DNA of 64,000 nt from Parietichytrium sp. I65-24A (taxonomy: Eukaryota > Sar > Bigyra > Thraustochytrida > Thraustochytriidae): positions 124,001 through 188,000 of the forward strand of contig BLSF01000066.1 of assembly GCA_012862575.1 (NCBI GenBank), written 5' to 3'. A program made the position numbers and the translations under genes. The notes beneath the pieces are model-generated. The model was not told where the DNA came from, ran no database searches, and saw only the letters and a list, made by a program, of their open reading frames with translations. Positions 10,402 to 21,270 of the stretch are shown in pieces (position 1 is the stretch's first letter; each line of letters starts with the position of its first letter).

Positions 10402-12450
10402 ATGTTCTCCAAGCTCGCCCAGAAGAGCAGCCCTGCGCTGAGCAGAGGTCTGCAGACCATGGCCAAGAGGCAGAGCGGCCTGCTGGCGTCCAGGCAGCAC
10501 GATGCGTCCATGTCGATGGCAGCGCCAATGCTGAGCGCTCACAGAGGCCTCGCGGGCAAGGTGACCGGAGAGGTGATCGGAATCGATTTGGGAACCACCA
10601 ACAGTTGCGTGTCCGTCATGGACGGCAAGTCCGCTCGCGTGCTTCAAAACTCGGAGGGTGCGCGGACAACGCCTTCGATTGTGGCGATCCTTGACGACGG
10701 GGAAGAGCTCATCGGAACCCCTGCCAAGAATCAGGCGGTGACCAACCCAACCAACACCTTTTACGCCACGAAACGTCTGATCGGTCAGCGCTTTGACAGC
10801 GATGAGGTGCAGAAGGTCTCCACCATGGTACCATACAAGATTGTCAAGGCCAAGAACGGCGACGCCTGGGTGGCGAGCGCCAGCGGCAAGGAGTTCTCCC
10901 CTTCCCAGATTGGCTCCAAGGTCCTCAAGAAGATGAAGGAGACCGCAGAGTCCTTCCTCGGAAACCCAGTCAAGCAGGCTGTCATCACTGTCCCTGCTTA
11001 CTTTAACGACTCACAGCGTCAGGCAACCAAGGACGCAGGCAAGATCGCCGGCTTGGATGTGCTCCGTATCATCAACGAGCCAACCGCCGCAGCTCTTGCG
11101 TACGGCTGTGACAAGTCTAGCGACCACCTCATCGCCGTGTACGATTTGGGCGGTGGTACTTTCGATGTAAGTATCCTCGAACTCAGCGGAGGTGTCTTTG
11201 AGGTCAAGGCGACCAACGGAGACACTCTGCTTGGAGGAGAGGACTTCGATGAGACCCTCATGGACTACATCCGCGACCAGTTCAAGAAAGACACTGGCAT
11301 CGACCTCCGCGGAGACAGCTTGGCAACCCAGCGTCTTCGCGAGGCCGCCGAGAAGGCCAAGCGCGAGTTGGATGCTCTCAAGCAGACCGACGTCAACCTT
11401 GCCTTCATCACCGCTGACGCCTCCGGACCAAAGCATCTCAACGTCAAGGTCACTCGCGCTCAGTTCGAGAACCTTGTGCAGGGCCTTGTCGACCGCACTG
11501 TCGGTCCTTGCAAGCGCTGCATCAGCGACGCTGGTGTCTCCATTAAGGAGATCGACGAGGTACTCCTCGTCGGAGGTATGACCCGCATGCCAAAGGTTCA
11601 GGAGACTGTCGAGAAGGTGTTTGGAAAGTCCCCATCCAAGGGTGTCAACCCAGATGAGGTCGTGGCTATGGGAGCTGCAATCCAGGGAGGAGTTTTGCGC
11701 GGAGATGTGACCGATATCCTTTTGCTTGATGTGACCCCGCTTTCCCTCGGAATTGAGACCCTTGGAGGAGTCTTCACTCGTCTCATCAACCGCAACACCA
11801 CCATCCCAACCAAGAAATCCCAGGTCTTCTCCACCGCCGTCGACAACCAGTCCCAGGTCGGCCTCAAGGTCTTCCAGGGAGAGCGCGAGATGGCCGCAGA
11901 CAACAAGCTCCTCGGACAGTTCGACCTCGTCGGAATTCCACCAGCTCCTCGCGGAGTGCCACAGATCGAGGTTACTTTTGACATTGATGCAAACGGTGTG
12001 GTATCTGTCAGTGCATCCGACAAGGGAACCGGCAAGTCTCAGTCCATTTCCATCCAGAGCTCGGGCGGATTGTCCGACGCTGAGATTGAGAAGATGATCA
12101 AGGAGGCTGAGATGAACGCAGAGGCTGACAAGAAGCGCAAGTCCGTCATTGATGTCTCTAACGATGCTGACGCTCTTATCTACTCCACCGAGAAGTCTGT
12201 CACCGAGCACGGCGACAAGCTCTCTAGCGAGGACAAGGAATCTGTTGAGAAGGCCATCAAGGAGATGCGCGAGGCACTTGACGCTGATCCACGCGACCTC
12301 GATGAGCTCACCGCCAAGAAGGAGGCTCTCCAGCAGATGTCCATGAAGATCGGCCAGGCTATCTACGGATCCGCCCAGCAGCAGCAGCAGGGCAACCCTC
12401 AGGAGGATGTCAAGGACGCTGACTTTGACGACAAGGACAAGAAGAAGTAA
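10402..12450 (+). CDS. Mitochondrial Hsp70 (DnaK/SSC1/HSPA9 type)
   Basis: The protein has 682 residues, the normal length for mitochondrial Hsp70. Residues 1-52 or so form an Arg/Ser/Ala/Met-rich transit peptide. The ATPase domain begins at 58, with phosphate-1 motif IDLGTTNS (61-68), phosphate-2 [14 protein letters not shown] and adenosine motif [13 protein letters not shown]. The linker and substrate-binding domain ([14 protein letters not shown] onward) and helical lid follow. A short Gln run precedes the tail VKDADFDD, which is typical of mitochondrial and bacterial DnaK, not cytosolic EEVD. It drives protein import and folding in the matrix and iron-sulphur cluster transfer with HscB, whose gene faces it 278 bp downstream. 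Strong codon bias fits high expression. Confidence 0.97.
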   Translation: MFSKLAQKSSPALSRGLQTMAKRQSGLLASRQHDASMSMAAPMLSAHRGLAGKVTGEVIGIDLGTTNSCVSVMDGKSARVLQNSEGARTTPSIVAILDDGEELIGTPAKNQAVTNPTNTFYATKRLIGQRFDSDEVQKVSTMVPYKIVKAKNGDAWVASASGKEFSPSQIGSKVLKKMKETAESFLGNPVKQAVITVPAYFNDSQRQATKDAGKIAGLDVLRIINEPTAAALAYGCDKSSDHLIAVYDLGGGTFDVSILELSGGVFEVKATNGDTLLGGEDFDETLMDYIRDQFKKDTGIDLRGDSLATQRLREAAEKAKRELDALKQTDVNLAFITADASGPKHLNVKVTRAQFENLVQGLVDRTVGPCKRCISDAGVSIKEIDEVLLVGGMTRMPKVQETVEKVFGKSPSKGVNPDEVVAMGAAIQGGVLRGDVTDILLLDVTPLSLGIETLGGVFTRLINRNTTIPTKKSQVFSTAVDNQSQVGLKVFQGEREMAADNKLLGQFDLVGIPPAPRGVPQIEVTFDIDANGVVSVSASDKGTGKSQSISIQSSGGLSDAEIEKMIKEAEMNAEADKKRKSVIDVSNDADALIYSTEKSVTEHGDKLSSEDKESVEKAIKEMREALDADPRDLDELTAKKEALQQMSMKIGQAIYGSAQQQQQGNPQEDVKDADFDDKDKKK

Positions 12451-12728
12451 TTTGATTTTGCCATAATCGACATCAAAACCAACCTGTTTTTTGCTTGCCT
12501 TTAGCCATCGTAAATTATTCTACTCACTATAAAGGGAAAGGAAACTATATACAAATTCTTCTTTGCATTGCAAATCATCGTGAAACAACGGCGGCAGCTG
12601 CGGCGCGGCAGCCACTCTTTCTCACATTGGCTAGCTACTAGCACATCGACACTTTCGCACTCATAGATTGTTCGACTGTACTGGTACTCATATTGCGATT
12701 GAAAGATTACTTTGTTTGTGTTCTTGTT

Positions 12729-13694
12729 TTACATATTCTTTGAATTGATTTTGAGCTCAATCTCCTCAAGCAGCTTGGTCATATACCTGAGACTGACGGT
12801 AGACTTGGTGGCGGCCTCAAGGTCCTTCTTGGCAAAAGCCTGTGAAATTTCTTCCACCAGCTCATCAACCTGTTGCTGCGTGCTGTCCCTCATTCTCGAC
12901 AAGTCTTCAGCTGCGTCACATTCCTCTAGCTCCTCACGAGCCTCCATGGCACGCATCAAGATAAACGGGTCCACGTTTGTCTTTCCGCCCTCGCTTAGCG
13001 CGTCGACACCAGCAAGCTCCAGGAGATAAATAGCACGATCAAGTGGCGTTTTGAGTACCTGGTACGCGTTGTTGATGGCAGAAGAATGCTCCGCAGAGTA
13101 CTCTTGCTCCTTCTCGGTTTTGTTGCCGTAGCGGTCAGGATGGAGCTTCTTTTGCAGATTCCAGAAAGACTTCTCCAGCTGCTGCTGATTTAGATCAAAC
13201 TTTCGGTCGACGCCGAGCATCTCAAAGTGGGTCACATCGGTCTTTTCTTGGAGCGTGGCAGGCTCCTGAATCACGTTACACCCTGGACAGAAAAAGTTGA
13301 CCCTGTCCAAATATTTGCCGCACTTCCAGCAATCGCTCGTCCATGGCTGCGCATGGCGCCCTTTGTGGCTGTGAATGTGCTCCTGCTGTTTGTACACATG
13401 GTCTTTGGCATGTCCGTGCTTGTGTTTGTGCACATGATTCCCGTCGCACACGTGGTCCGGGTCATCGTGATTGTCACAGCAATCGTCCTCCTTGCGCCTC
13501 GCAGTGCCTGGCGCCGCAGCAAATGTTCTCGCAGACCCCGGGGTCCCCGCAAACGACCTTGCCGCAAGCGCTTTCGGCCAGCTGTGCTGCGCAGCGGCCA
13601 CTTTCAGGTCGTATTTTCCAGCCCAGGCCATCGGCCGAGGTCGCACAAGCGACTTGGCGCCAATCAGCAAGGCGGTTCCACGAGACAGCGTCAT
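12729..13694 (-). CDS. HscB/Jac1 J-domain co-chaperone for iron-sulphur cluster assembly
   Basis: The protein has 321 residues. A transit-peptide-like N-terminus (to about 60) is followed by an unusual Asp/His/Cys-rich stretch at about 70-115 (CCDNHDDPDHVCDGNH, then HVHKHKHGHAKDH). Next is the four-cysteine zinc ribbon CWKCG...FFCPGCN (Cys122, 125, 136, 139), as in animal HSCB. The J domain follows with HPD at 185-187 in LQKKLHPDRYGN, then the HscB C-terminal helical domain that binds the scaffold ISCU. It delivers ISCU to mitochondrial Hsp70, encoded by the convergent neighbour. I chose the ATG at 13694; nothing upstream in frame begins with ATG. The His-rich insert is not usual for the family. 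Confidence 0.94.
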   Translation of the reverse strand: MTLSRGTALLIGAKSLVRPRPMAWAGKYDLKVAAAQHSWPKALAARSFAGTPGSARTFAAAPGTARRKEDDCCDNHDDPDHVCDGNHVHKHKHGHAKDHVYKQQEHIHSHKGRHAQPWTSDCWKCGKYLDRVNFFCPGCNVIQEPATLQEKTDVTHFEMLGVDRKFDLNQQQLEKSFWNLQKKLHPDRYGNKTEKEQEYSAEHSSAINNAYQVLKTPLDRAIYLLELAGVDALSEGGKTNVDPFILMRAMEAREELEECDAAEDLSRMRDSTQQQVDELVEEISQAFAKKDLEAATKSTVSLRYMTKLLEEIELKINSKNM

Positions 13695-15260
13695 TGCTCT
13701 TGGCAAATCTCAACTCCTTGCCGCGAGAGAAAGTAATCCTCAGGAGGTGCACACCAAGTACAGATCGAGATACCTCTTAACTCTGAAAAACCTCGTGTCC
13801 AACGTGCTATTCACAAAACTGCATGCGCTTTCACAACGATCCTTTTGCTTTCACAATACTCTCGCAATTTTAATTTCGCGACCGAACGACCGAAGCAAAA
13901 CTCCAATTCGCAAGAAACAAACAAACAAAAAAACAATCACGAAAGCTGACTAAAAAAATCAAAAGTCCGCTAGCGGAATGACTGATTGACTGACTGACTG
14001 ACTGGTCCAAAGTCCACAGTCCACAGTCCACACCACACTCTCCTACTCCTCCCCGCGTACACCCGCGTACGTCCGCGTACACAATTGTCCCGCGTACACA
14101 ATTGTCCCGCGTACACAATTGTCCCGCGTACACAATTGTCCCGAGTCGGCCAAAGCCCACTAACAAATTTCCAACTTGCGCTTTGCTCGTTCCCAGCTTG
14201 CTCCGCTCGTAAAAAACCGCTTCTCTTCCCCGCGTACACACCACAAGTCTCCCGCTAGTACACCCGAGTACACCCGATTACCCCGAGGACCCCTCTCAAT
14301 TCGCCGATATCGTGCTCTTCCCTCAATGAAAAAGAGTTGTCTGCACGGAAAATGTATGGGAATTGCACTCTTATGCGCCTCCATATGCGATAGGTTAAGA
14401 TAGACTGTTAAGATTTACTACGGTGTTGGTAGGACTCGAAGCGAGAAATTCCAGACGAAACTTCGGGGTGCTATTGTTACATAGTGTTTATTGGTACGAT
14501 GCGAGGATTGTGGGTTGGTGGGATTGTGGGGAGGTTGAAGACAGGTTGTGGGAGTGCTAGAGTTAGCTGTAGTTAAGGGCTACTCTGGTGGTAGGGAAGA
14601 AGATTGGAGGCAAAGGAGGCTGCTAGTGTAGATGATAGGTGTGGAATAGGACTCAGGCGACGCACAAGGTGAGTACTATGAACTGGTAAGTGAGAATTAA
14701 TGGCTGCACTTGACAAGGCTCCTATGCCATACTTAGTGAAAGTATTGAGGTGCAACTATTAGAAAATGAGAGTAGTCAATGGGTTCCGCAATAGAGATAA
14801 TTCAGAGTATAGTTTCGTGTACTGACCGTGACACAGAATAAAGTGATCGACTCGCGATCAGGAACCGGTTTCGAATCGGGTTCTTGGAGTTGGAACCTAT
14901 TGGATGGACTCGAACGAGACTTGTTCATTTTTGTTCCTCTGTTCTGCGACGCGTACATTTGCTGTGCGATGTCCCTCACCCTCCCATTTCAATGGAGCTC
15001 TGTTTCGTTTGGACCAGTCTTTCCCAAAGCTGGGCGCGGACACTTTGCGGTGTACAGAATAGAAACTCTTAGAAGCGTGGTTAGCAATTCACGTAGCGAG
15101 GCTTGCGCATGCAGCTCGCGGCCTTGGTCTCTGCCGGGAGGAGGTCAACAGAGCGGTGGAAACGAGGTGCGGGAGAGTTTCAAGTTGCAAGCCAGAGGAA
15201 GAGGAAGGAGAAAGTGTCCTCGCGGACGGAGAAGTGTGGTGTTGGGGGACCAGATAGGAG
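13695..15260. other. Divergent intergenic region between HscB and the helical-repeat gene
   Basis: It holds the promoters of two mitochondrial-protein genes pointing apart. I see GACTGACTGACTG near 13980-14003, a 17-bp tandem array (14054-14143) and scattered GTACACCCG units to about 14285. A hairpin-forming GATCGACTCGCGATC lies at about 14846. No gene or RNA is recognised. Confidence 0.5.
14054..14143. repeat. 17-bp tandem repeat (CCCGCGTACACAATTGT)
   Basis: Four near-perfect copies of a 17-base unit, preceded by three shortened copies. Each unit contains the palindrome ACAATTGT. Diverged pieces (CCCGCGTACACACC, TACACCCGAGTACACCC) follow near 14229-14285. Confidence 0.9.
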
Positions 15261-16871
15261 ATGCTTGTGAGAAGGGTTCCGCAAGTGTTTGCGGGTTGGC
15301 GAGCTGCGACGCGTCCCGCGTGGAGGCTTTTGAGCACAGGAATTGACACACAGAGCGAAGTTGCGAATGTTGCGAAAGTTGCAAATGTTTCGAAAGTTGT
15401 GGATGTTGTGGATGGAAGCGAGAAGAAAAAGTCTTTGAATGCGATGCTCAGTGAAGAGATTTGGAAAGCCAAGTCCAAAGAGCAAGTTGCGAAGCTGCTG
15501 AGGTTTTACGTGTTTAATAATGATAAGAGTGATAAGAACGGGGAGGACAATGGCGATGAAGAGCTGCTCAAGTCTGATCTTGGAACTCGCTTTGCTGGGT
15601 TGCAAGGCAGGCAGAACGGCAGGAAGCCTCCCGGTGAGAAATCAGTAAAGAAGAACGAAGATTTGGCCGGGCAAGGAAGCAAAATAGTTGTAGATGATGT
15701 GGTATTGAGCACAGCAATGTGGAGTTTGTTCAGGCATCCTGGAAATATAAATGCGGTGGCGGAAGAGGTGAACGCCCTTGTCAAGACTGCGGCTTCCACT
15801 CGCTTTCGAAGCAGCCGCTCGGCGCAGCAAATATCTACAGGAATGTCCAAAATGCTATATGTCATACAGCGAGATAATCTTCCCCCGGCTGTCCAAAACC
15901 TGAGGGATTGCATGACTGGAAAGATGCCCCGCGCAACATCTTCCGAAATTGCTTCGTTTCTTGCTGCAATGGGGAGGCTTGACGCATATCCATACTTTAA
16001 GGTCTCCCGTGGGATGTACAAACACTATGCAGACGACAAAGAGACCTTGGTCGATGACGGAGATAGCTCGGAACAGAAATCAGAAGATTCAAATGTCGCT
16101 TCCAAGCATCTTAGCGGCCAGCACCAAGCTGGAGGGGACTACGTTGTCATCAATGACGAGGCGGTCAAAGCATTCTGGAAAAGCTTCGAGAGCAGATTCT
16201 TGAAAACGCGTGCCACGATGAGTTTTGGGGATTTTACCCGCATTTTAAATGCCACTAGCAAGCTAGAATACCATTGGGACGAGGAGCTCTTGACCACACT
16301 CATAGAAGTGGACGCCCGAAAGGCTCTCAAGACCTGTTCACCCCGTTCTCTATGTGTTTTGGTCGTAGCTCTTTCCAGATTCAAGTACCAACCATCGGCA
16401 GACTTTTGGGAGGAGCTCGAGTTCGTGCTCATCAATAAATTTGATGCATGCAATCCCCAGGAGTTGGCCAATTTAATATCAGCCATGGGAAGTTTGGAGC
16501 ATACCCCCTCCAAGTGGTTTTGGTCTGGGTTCCAGATGGCCGTCATGGACATGCTCTCTGACTTTCAGCCTTCCCATTTCGTTTTTATGGCGCGGTCAAT
16601 GTCGTTTCTCAACCTGCCCTTGGAATCTGTGTTTTGGGAAAGCTTTCAAGATACATTCATCGAAAACGTCAAGAAAAACGCCTTGACTTCCAATCAGTTG
16701 GATCTCATGCTGCGAGCAGTGGTGTGCTTTTCCAGTAAACCCTCGGAAGCTTTGCTCAACCACTTGGAGAATCTCACCGTGACCTTTGCTGACAAGCCGG
16801 CTTACCGCACACTTCAAGTGAGCATGGATCGGGCTAAAGAGAGGGTGGCAAGAAGCGCTGATGAAGAGTAA
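15261..16871 (+). CDS. Mitochondrial helical-repeat protein (OPR/HPR/FASTK-like, putative RNA-binding)
   Basis: The protein has 536 residues. The N-terminus MLVRRVPQVFAGWRAATR with RLLSTG is a good mitochondrial transit peptide. The C-terminal half shows degenerate units of about 37-40 residues with the pattern S-x2-L-x2-L-x-A-L-x-R-F-x3-P-x3-F-W. Examples are SLCVLVVALSRFKYQPSADF, ELANLISAMGSLEHTPSKWF and FVFMARSMSFLNLPLESVFW. Such alpha-helical repeats occur in organellar RNA-handling proteins (octotricopeptide, heptatricopeptide and FASTK families). I see no C-terminal RAP domain. A role in mitochondrial RNA stability, processing or translation is inferred. Lys/Asp/Asn-rich linkers near 95-130 and 255-285 break the helical regions. 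Confidence 0.75.
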   Translation: MLVRRVPQVFAGWRAATRPAWRLLSTGIDTQSEVANVAKVANVSKVVDVVDGSEKKKSLNAMLSEEIWKAKSKEQVAKLLRFYVFNNDKSDKNGEDNGDEELLKSDLGTRFAGLQGRQNGRKPPGEKSVKKNEDLAGQGSKIVVDDVVLSTAMWSLFRHPGNINAVAEEVNALVKTAASTRFRSSRSAQQISTGMSKMLYVIQRDNLPPAVQNLRDCMTGKMPRATSSEIASFLAAMGRLDAYPYFKVSRGMYKHYADDKETLVDDGDSSEQKSEDSNVASKHLSGQHQAGGDYVVINDEAVKAFWKSFESRFLKTRATMSFGDFTRILNATSKLEYHWDEELLTTLIEVDARKALKTCSPRSLCVLVVALSRFKYQPSADFWEELEFVLINKFDACNPQELANLISAMGSLEHTPSKWFWSGFQMAVMDMLSDFQPSHFVFMARSMSFLNLPLESVFWESFQDTFIENVKKNALTSNQLDLMLRAVVCFSSKPSEALLNHLENLTVTFADKPAYRTLQVSMDRAKERVARSADEE

Positions 16872-19800
16872 ATTCCTTATGCCTCGCCCTCCACACTTCC
16901 ATACTGGACATCTTTTTGTCAATTCCTTCAATGAACACTCCTCTTGATATATTATCCTGACCCAAAACGTTTCCGACTTGAAATCTCAATTTTAAAGAAA
17001 CTTACTGTTTGAATTCACATCCCTCACACCGAACAAAATGTATGAGCTCAAAAAGCATCACGTTCTTCTTACGGGTCCGAGGTTCAAAAGAGTTGGAAAC
17101 GCAAGAGATTTCCAGTCACACTTGAACAGAAACAACGAGGCCGAATTCCTCGCAATCATGGGCTCCTCGCAATCATGGCTTCAAAAGGCTAAATCTTCTT
17201 TTGGGTCCGAGACGCAAGAGAGATGGAAACGCAAGAGATTCACAGTTGAGCATAAACAACCGAATTCTAAATCTTCTTACGGGTCCGAGATTCAAGAGAG
17301 ATTTCCATTTTCCATTTTCACAGTTGAACAGAAACAACTCGCCATCATGGCAATCATGGCTCCGGAAAGTAAAATCTTACACTCACTGTCAATCAAGTAG
17401 TAAAATGGAAACTGGTATCTTAGCTAGTATTACTACTCCGTCCTTCGTTGCGGCACATGCACTTACCCCCAAAAAGAAGAAAAGGAAAGCCTTGGACATC
17501 GTTGGATCAGGCAGGAGCAAGCTTGTGGACACTTGCCCCCATCCTCGCCTCGGTGTTCCGTCGGTGACTGACTGGTGAGACCCAACTTTCCAAGCATCTT
17601 TGTCTATGTCCTCCTCCGAGTCCAGGCTGCTGTCGCGGACTAGCCGGGTCTACCTTCGCGCCAATTTCTCTTGCACGCCCTCGAGATTTCACCTAACTCA
17701 TCATCATGATCGCAGTAATCGCAGTAATCGTAGTCGGGAAAACGCTTTTTGTGGCCCAAAAGTGTGCGTCCGAAAGTGTGTCACAGTCAAGTTCGAGTCA
17801 AGTTGGCTATAGCTGCGCGCGAGTCTGAGCCTGTGAGTTGAACGCGAATGAACTTGGATTGACAGACAGACATGTCCGTGCAAATGCAAAGTGTAAAAGT
17901 GCAAACTCTGAGGCGCAAGTTGATCGCAGCATCGAGACTGACCGGCAGGCTGAACTCAAAAGATACGGGGATGAAAAACTTTCGCGTCCAGCGAGCGAGC
18001 TGGCCTTCAACGTCTTCAACGGCACGAAAAAATCTGTTGGTTGGCTGCGCTTCGTGTTTCGGCGAGGTGCAAAGCGAAAGGGAAAGCAAGAGCACGTGTC
18101 ATCGTTGTTATCTCCCAAGATAGATAGATCGATCGATCCATCTTTCCTTTCGTGTGGTTGGATCGCAGCGCGCTTACCGATGGTACCGCATTCCCCTCGG
18201 CAGCAAGACTGTCTCGAATCATCTCACACTCTCCCTTTCAACAGTTGCTTTGCGTTCTCTTTTAGATTTCACACGATACACTTGCAAGATTCGCTCTCAG
18301 AAAAGAGTACTCAGTGATACTCAGTGTCCACATCTTTTGGGCAAGTGGAAACCATCCTGACGCGCATTTTTAAACAGCCAGCATGGCAATGGCAGCACCA
18401 GCTCTCATCCTCCAAGCTCTCGCGCGGGACAGTTCAACGGAGAGTCGTCGATGATGTGAGTGAGTGAGTGAGTGAGTGAGTGACATCCGCACACCACAAA
18501 CAGCACACACAGCTGTGTGGGGCGACTAAAAGCAAGCGCGATAGTCGCCAGTCCACCAAATTTACTGTTCTTCAACGATGTGCCATGTATTCGCCTGGGC
18601 TTGACTGTCCGTCCACCGGTCGAGCTTACTGGCGTCAAACGCATCCTCATCGTGAGCTTCTTGAGAAGCAGCTTTCGACGGGCGGCCAGGAAAGCTTTCA
18701 GGGATCAAGGATAATCAAGGACTTATTTTTTCTTTGGCGAGAACCTCAATTCTGAACGACCACCGTGACCAAACGTGACCGTGAACGAACGAACGGTCAG
18801 GAGACTCAAGGCAATCGACCAAGGTCAGGTTGATGATGCATTAGTTGCAACATCTTGACATCTTGACTCAAGGCCAACGGCACTGATTGTGAACATGGTA
18901 TTGTATGTACGCTAAGTTTAGTGCGCTCCACTCGCGCACTTGCCTAGTCTCTCAGCTCGCAGCCTCCGAGTTTCTTGTTGGCAACGTGGCCGTACTGGCA
19001 GTATTGCATTTGCATTTTCATTTCCATTTGTAGTGGAAGTGAAAGTGGCAGCGCATGTGTGGCAGTGACAGCGAAGCACAAGCGGTACAAGTAAAAGTAC
19101 ACGGCGTTCGTATCAGGCGACTTTTTCACCGGCACACAGGAGCTCCCGAGTCCTAGAACGTCTCTCCAATTATTGCTGTTACGGTATTGTTGCTTCTCCG
19201 TTTGCCAAATCCCAAAATGTTATCGCAATCAATCAACTATCACTCAATCAATCTTGATCAAATCAATCAAATAATCAATCAAGTTATTAAAACAAATGAA
19301 CTTTGTAATTGGTTGTGGAGGGAAAATAATCAACAAATTGAAATGAATTTTGACCAAGAAAAGGAGGCGAAAATAAAACTCTAAATAAAAATCCTAAATA
19401 CCAATAGCAACTCTCTCCCACACACCACACTAATACCAATTACCATTATCCATACCACCCGCGTTGCCCAACGAAAACATGAACACTCACTCACCCACTC
19501 ATACACAGCCCACTCCATCCCTAGCTAGTCCTTTACCCTATCCGCCACTACTGAGCCGGCTACTCCAACCCTCAGCAACGACACTCCTAACGTACACACC
19601 TCGCTGCCTACCATCTCTACCCTCAAGTATAACCAATAACATAGTAGACCCCTATCCTGGCGCAGGTCGGCTAGGGTAAACGGAGAGTGCGAAAGAAAGA
19701 AAGAAGGAAAGAAAGAAAGACACGAATGAATGATGAAAGTGATGAAAGAATGGAATGAATGAATGAATGAATGAATGGAAAGAAAGAAGAGGAGGACAAA

Positions 19801-20241
19801 GGACAAAGAGAGAGTTCGTTTTTGTCTGTGTCACTAGTGTCACTTGACATTGCGAGTATTGCGAAATTGGTGGTAAGTACTTGTTGCAAGAAGCAGACAG
19901 ACAATACAGACAATCTCAAAACGTCAATCAGTCAATCAGTCATTCACTGTCAATCAATCAATCGGTCAATCAGTCAGTCAGTCAATTCGTGAGCTGCGCA
20001 GTTGTGTCAGGCCTGACACAGCGAGCGAGCACAAATCCTCTACGCAAAGTCGCAGAAAACGCAGAAAGGCAGGCTCGCCGAAGTTGGAAGCTGAGCGGAC
20101 GCGGTGCGCTGCGCGGATGGTCGGTGGCGTGACAGGGAAGGTCGCTTGGGCAAGAGTTGGTTGCAGGAACGCTAGCGTGGTTGGTGTATTCCTGGAGACA
20201 CAGGCGTGACCCACTGGAGTGGCTTGTGGCTAGTGGCAGGC
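16872..20241. other. Long intergenic region, repeats only
   Basis: About 3.4 kb without a supported gene. It contains the degenerate repeat at 17064-17340, GTGAGTGA repeats at 18458-18483, CAATCAAT-type repeats at 19225-19285 and GAAAGAAA/GAATGAAT arrays at about 19690-19780. CAATCAGTCAGT repeats lie at 19920-19985, just upstream of the LPAAT gene. The frames at 17838-18317 and 18517-18714 have no family features and weak starts. Confidence 0.5.
17064..17340. repeat. Three degenerate direct repeats (about 80-130 bp units)
   Basis: Units begin at about 17064, 17193 and 17272 with CTTCTTACGGGTCCGAG or CTTCTTTTGGGTCCGAG. They continue with CAAGAGAGAT/GGAAACGCAAGAGATT and end in ACAGTTGAACAGAAACAAC-like sequence, with CAATCATGGC in the spacers. 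No coding sense is evident. Confidence 0.8.
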
Positions 20242-21270
20242 ATGGACGGGCAGGATGTCGTCGAGTGGATCCAGGACCACCTGGTGGGCTTTGTGTTTGC
20301 GTGCCTGGCGGTGGTGCTCTTGCTGCTGTCACTGGTCTCACGCTGTGTGCGCCATTCCTTGATCGGTATCGGAGCCACTGTATACCTGTGGGTGGCTTTT
20401 TGGGGGTCGCATTTCGTGTGCTTTCTGTTGCAAATCATTATTAGAGTGTTTGGGTTCTGGATCCCTCGTGTACAGCGGGAGAGGTTGCAGTCCAGATGTC
20501 AGCAGCTCACTATCCTCTTCCTCATCAACCTCAACCCTTTCTGGCACGTCAGGGTCGTTCGACGGCCCAAAGGCGGCGTGCCAAGATCATGTGTCATTAC
20601 GCCAAACCATCTGTCGTACGTGGACTCCTGGGTTATTGCGGCATCTATCTTTCCAGTGCCACCTACTTTTGTGGCAATGGGAAGTCTATTTAAGATGCCG
20701 CTTTTTGGCCAGGTGATGAAGCTGGCTGGTCATATTCCTGTTGTATTCTACAAGAAAGAAGACGGCCGCTACGGTGTGCGCAACAGCGAAGGAATTATGG
20801 AGCAAGGGAAGAGGGCACTCGACGATGGGCGAACCTTGTGCGTCTTCCCGGAAGGCGCACTGAGCAAGACCCAAGAGATGCTCGAGTTCAAGGATGGGTT
20901 CTTCAAACTCGCATTTAAAGAGAAGAGGCCTATCGTGCCTGTTGGGTGCTGGGGCAATCATCGATTGTTTCCGCCTGGAAATCAGTTCAACATGGCCGCC
21001 TTCGCCACAGTGTACGTGGCCATTGGGGACCCTGTAGACTCTACACAGTTCGACTCACCGGAGGATCTCCGTGATCATGTTTTCAAAACGGTCCAGAACC
21101 TCCGCGACGGATTGCCAAATTTTGATTTATATACACGCGGGGATGGCATCTTGAAACCCTCGCGCGAGAGCACCAAGCACTCCCAGATTCAGCCGGACGT
21201 GCAGGGCAGCACCGATTTCTTAGACCTTGAAGAGGTGGACTCTGACCGCGAGCGAGGACCTACCCTGTAG
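20242..21270 (+). CDS. 1-acyl-sn-glycerol-3-phosphate acyltransferase (LPAAT/AGPAT, PlsC family)
   Basis: The protein has 342 residues. The first ATG in frame is at 20242; the frame is open upstream but without an ATG. Two hydrophobic segments at about 14-33 and 40-70 anchor the protein. The acyltransferase blocks are clear: NHLSYVD (N122, H123 to D128, the catalytic HX4D), a substrate-binding block around GSLFKMPLFGQV and LAGHIPVV, FPEG at 202-205 and IVPVGCWG near 231-238. It adds a second fatty acid to lysophosphatidic acid, giving phosphatidic acid, in the endoplasmic reticulum. The hydrophilic C-terminal tail of about 50 residues is unassigned. Acyl preference cannot be read from sequence; a different lysophospholipid acceptor is possible. 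Confidence 0.9.
   Translation: MDGQDVVEWIQDHLVGFVFACLAVVLLLLSLVSRCVRHSLIGIGATVYLWVAFWGSHFVCFLLQIIIRVFGFWIPRVQRERLQSRCQQLTILFLINLNPFWHVRVVRRPKGGVPRSCVITPNHLSYVDSWVIAASIFPVPPTFVAMGSLFKMPLFGQVMKLAGHIPVVFYKKEDGRYGVRNSEGIMEQGKRALDDGRTLCVFPEGALSKTQEMLEFKDGFFKLAFKEKRPIVPVGCWGNHRLFPPGNQFNMAAFATVYVAIGDPVDSTQFDSPEDLRDHVFKTVQNLRDGLPNFDLYTRGDGILKPSRESTKHSQIQPDVQGSTDFLDLEEVDSDRERGPTL

Noticed and set aside
11011-12210. Long open frame antisense to mtHsp70 (about 400 codons)
   Set aside because: It mirrors the strong codon bias of the Hsp70 gene on the other strand. Its composition (Leu, Val, Asp, Ser) has no domain features.
14054-14143. CRISPR-like array
   Set aside because: Units are contiguous 17-mers without spacers, in eukaryotic DNA. 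It is a plain tandem repeat.
14846-14890. tRNA-like T arm (GTTTCGAATCGGG)
   Set aside because: The stem does not pair as a T arm, and no acceptor, D or anticodon arm can be folded around it.
17838-18317. 159-codon forward frame
   Set aside because: No recognisable features. It overlaps equally long frames on the other strand, and much of it is Ser/Arg/Lys-rich filler.
18384-18714. Possible spliced small gene with donor at the GTGAGTGAGTGAG run
   Set aside because: The first frame meets a stop before the donor, and the downstream frame lacks recognisable features. The donor-like run is a microsatellite.
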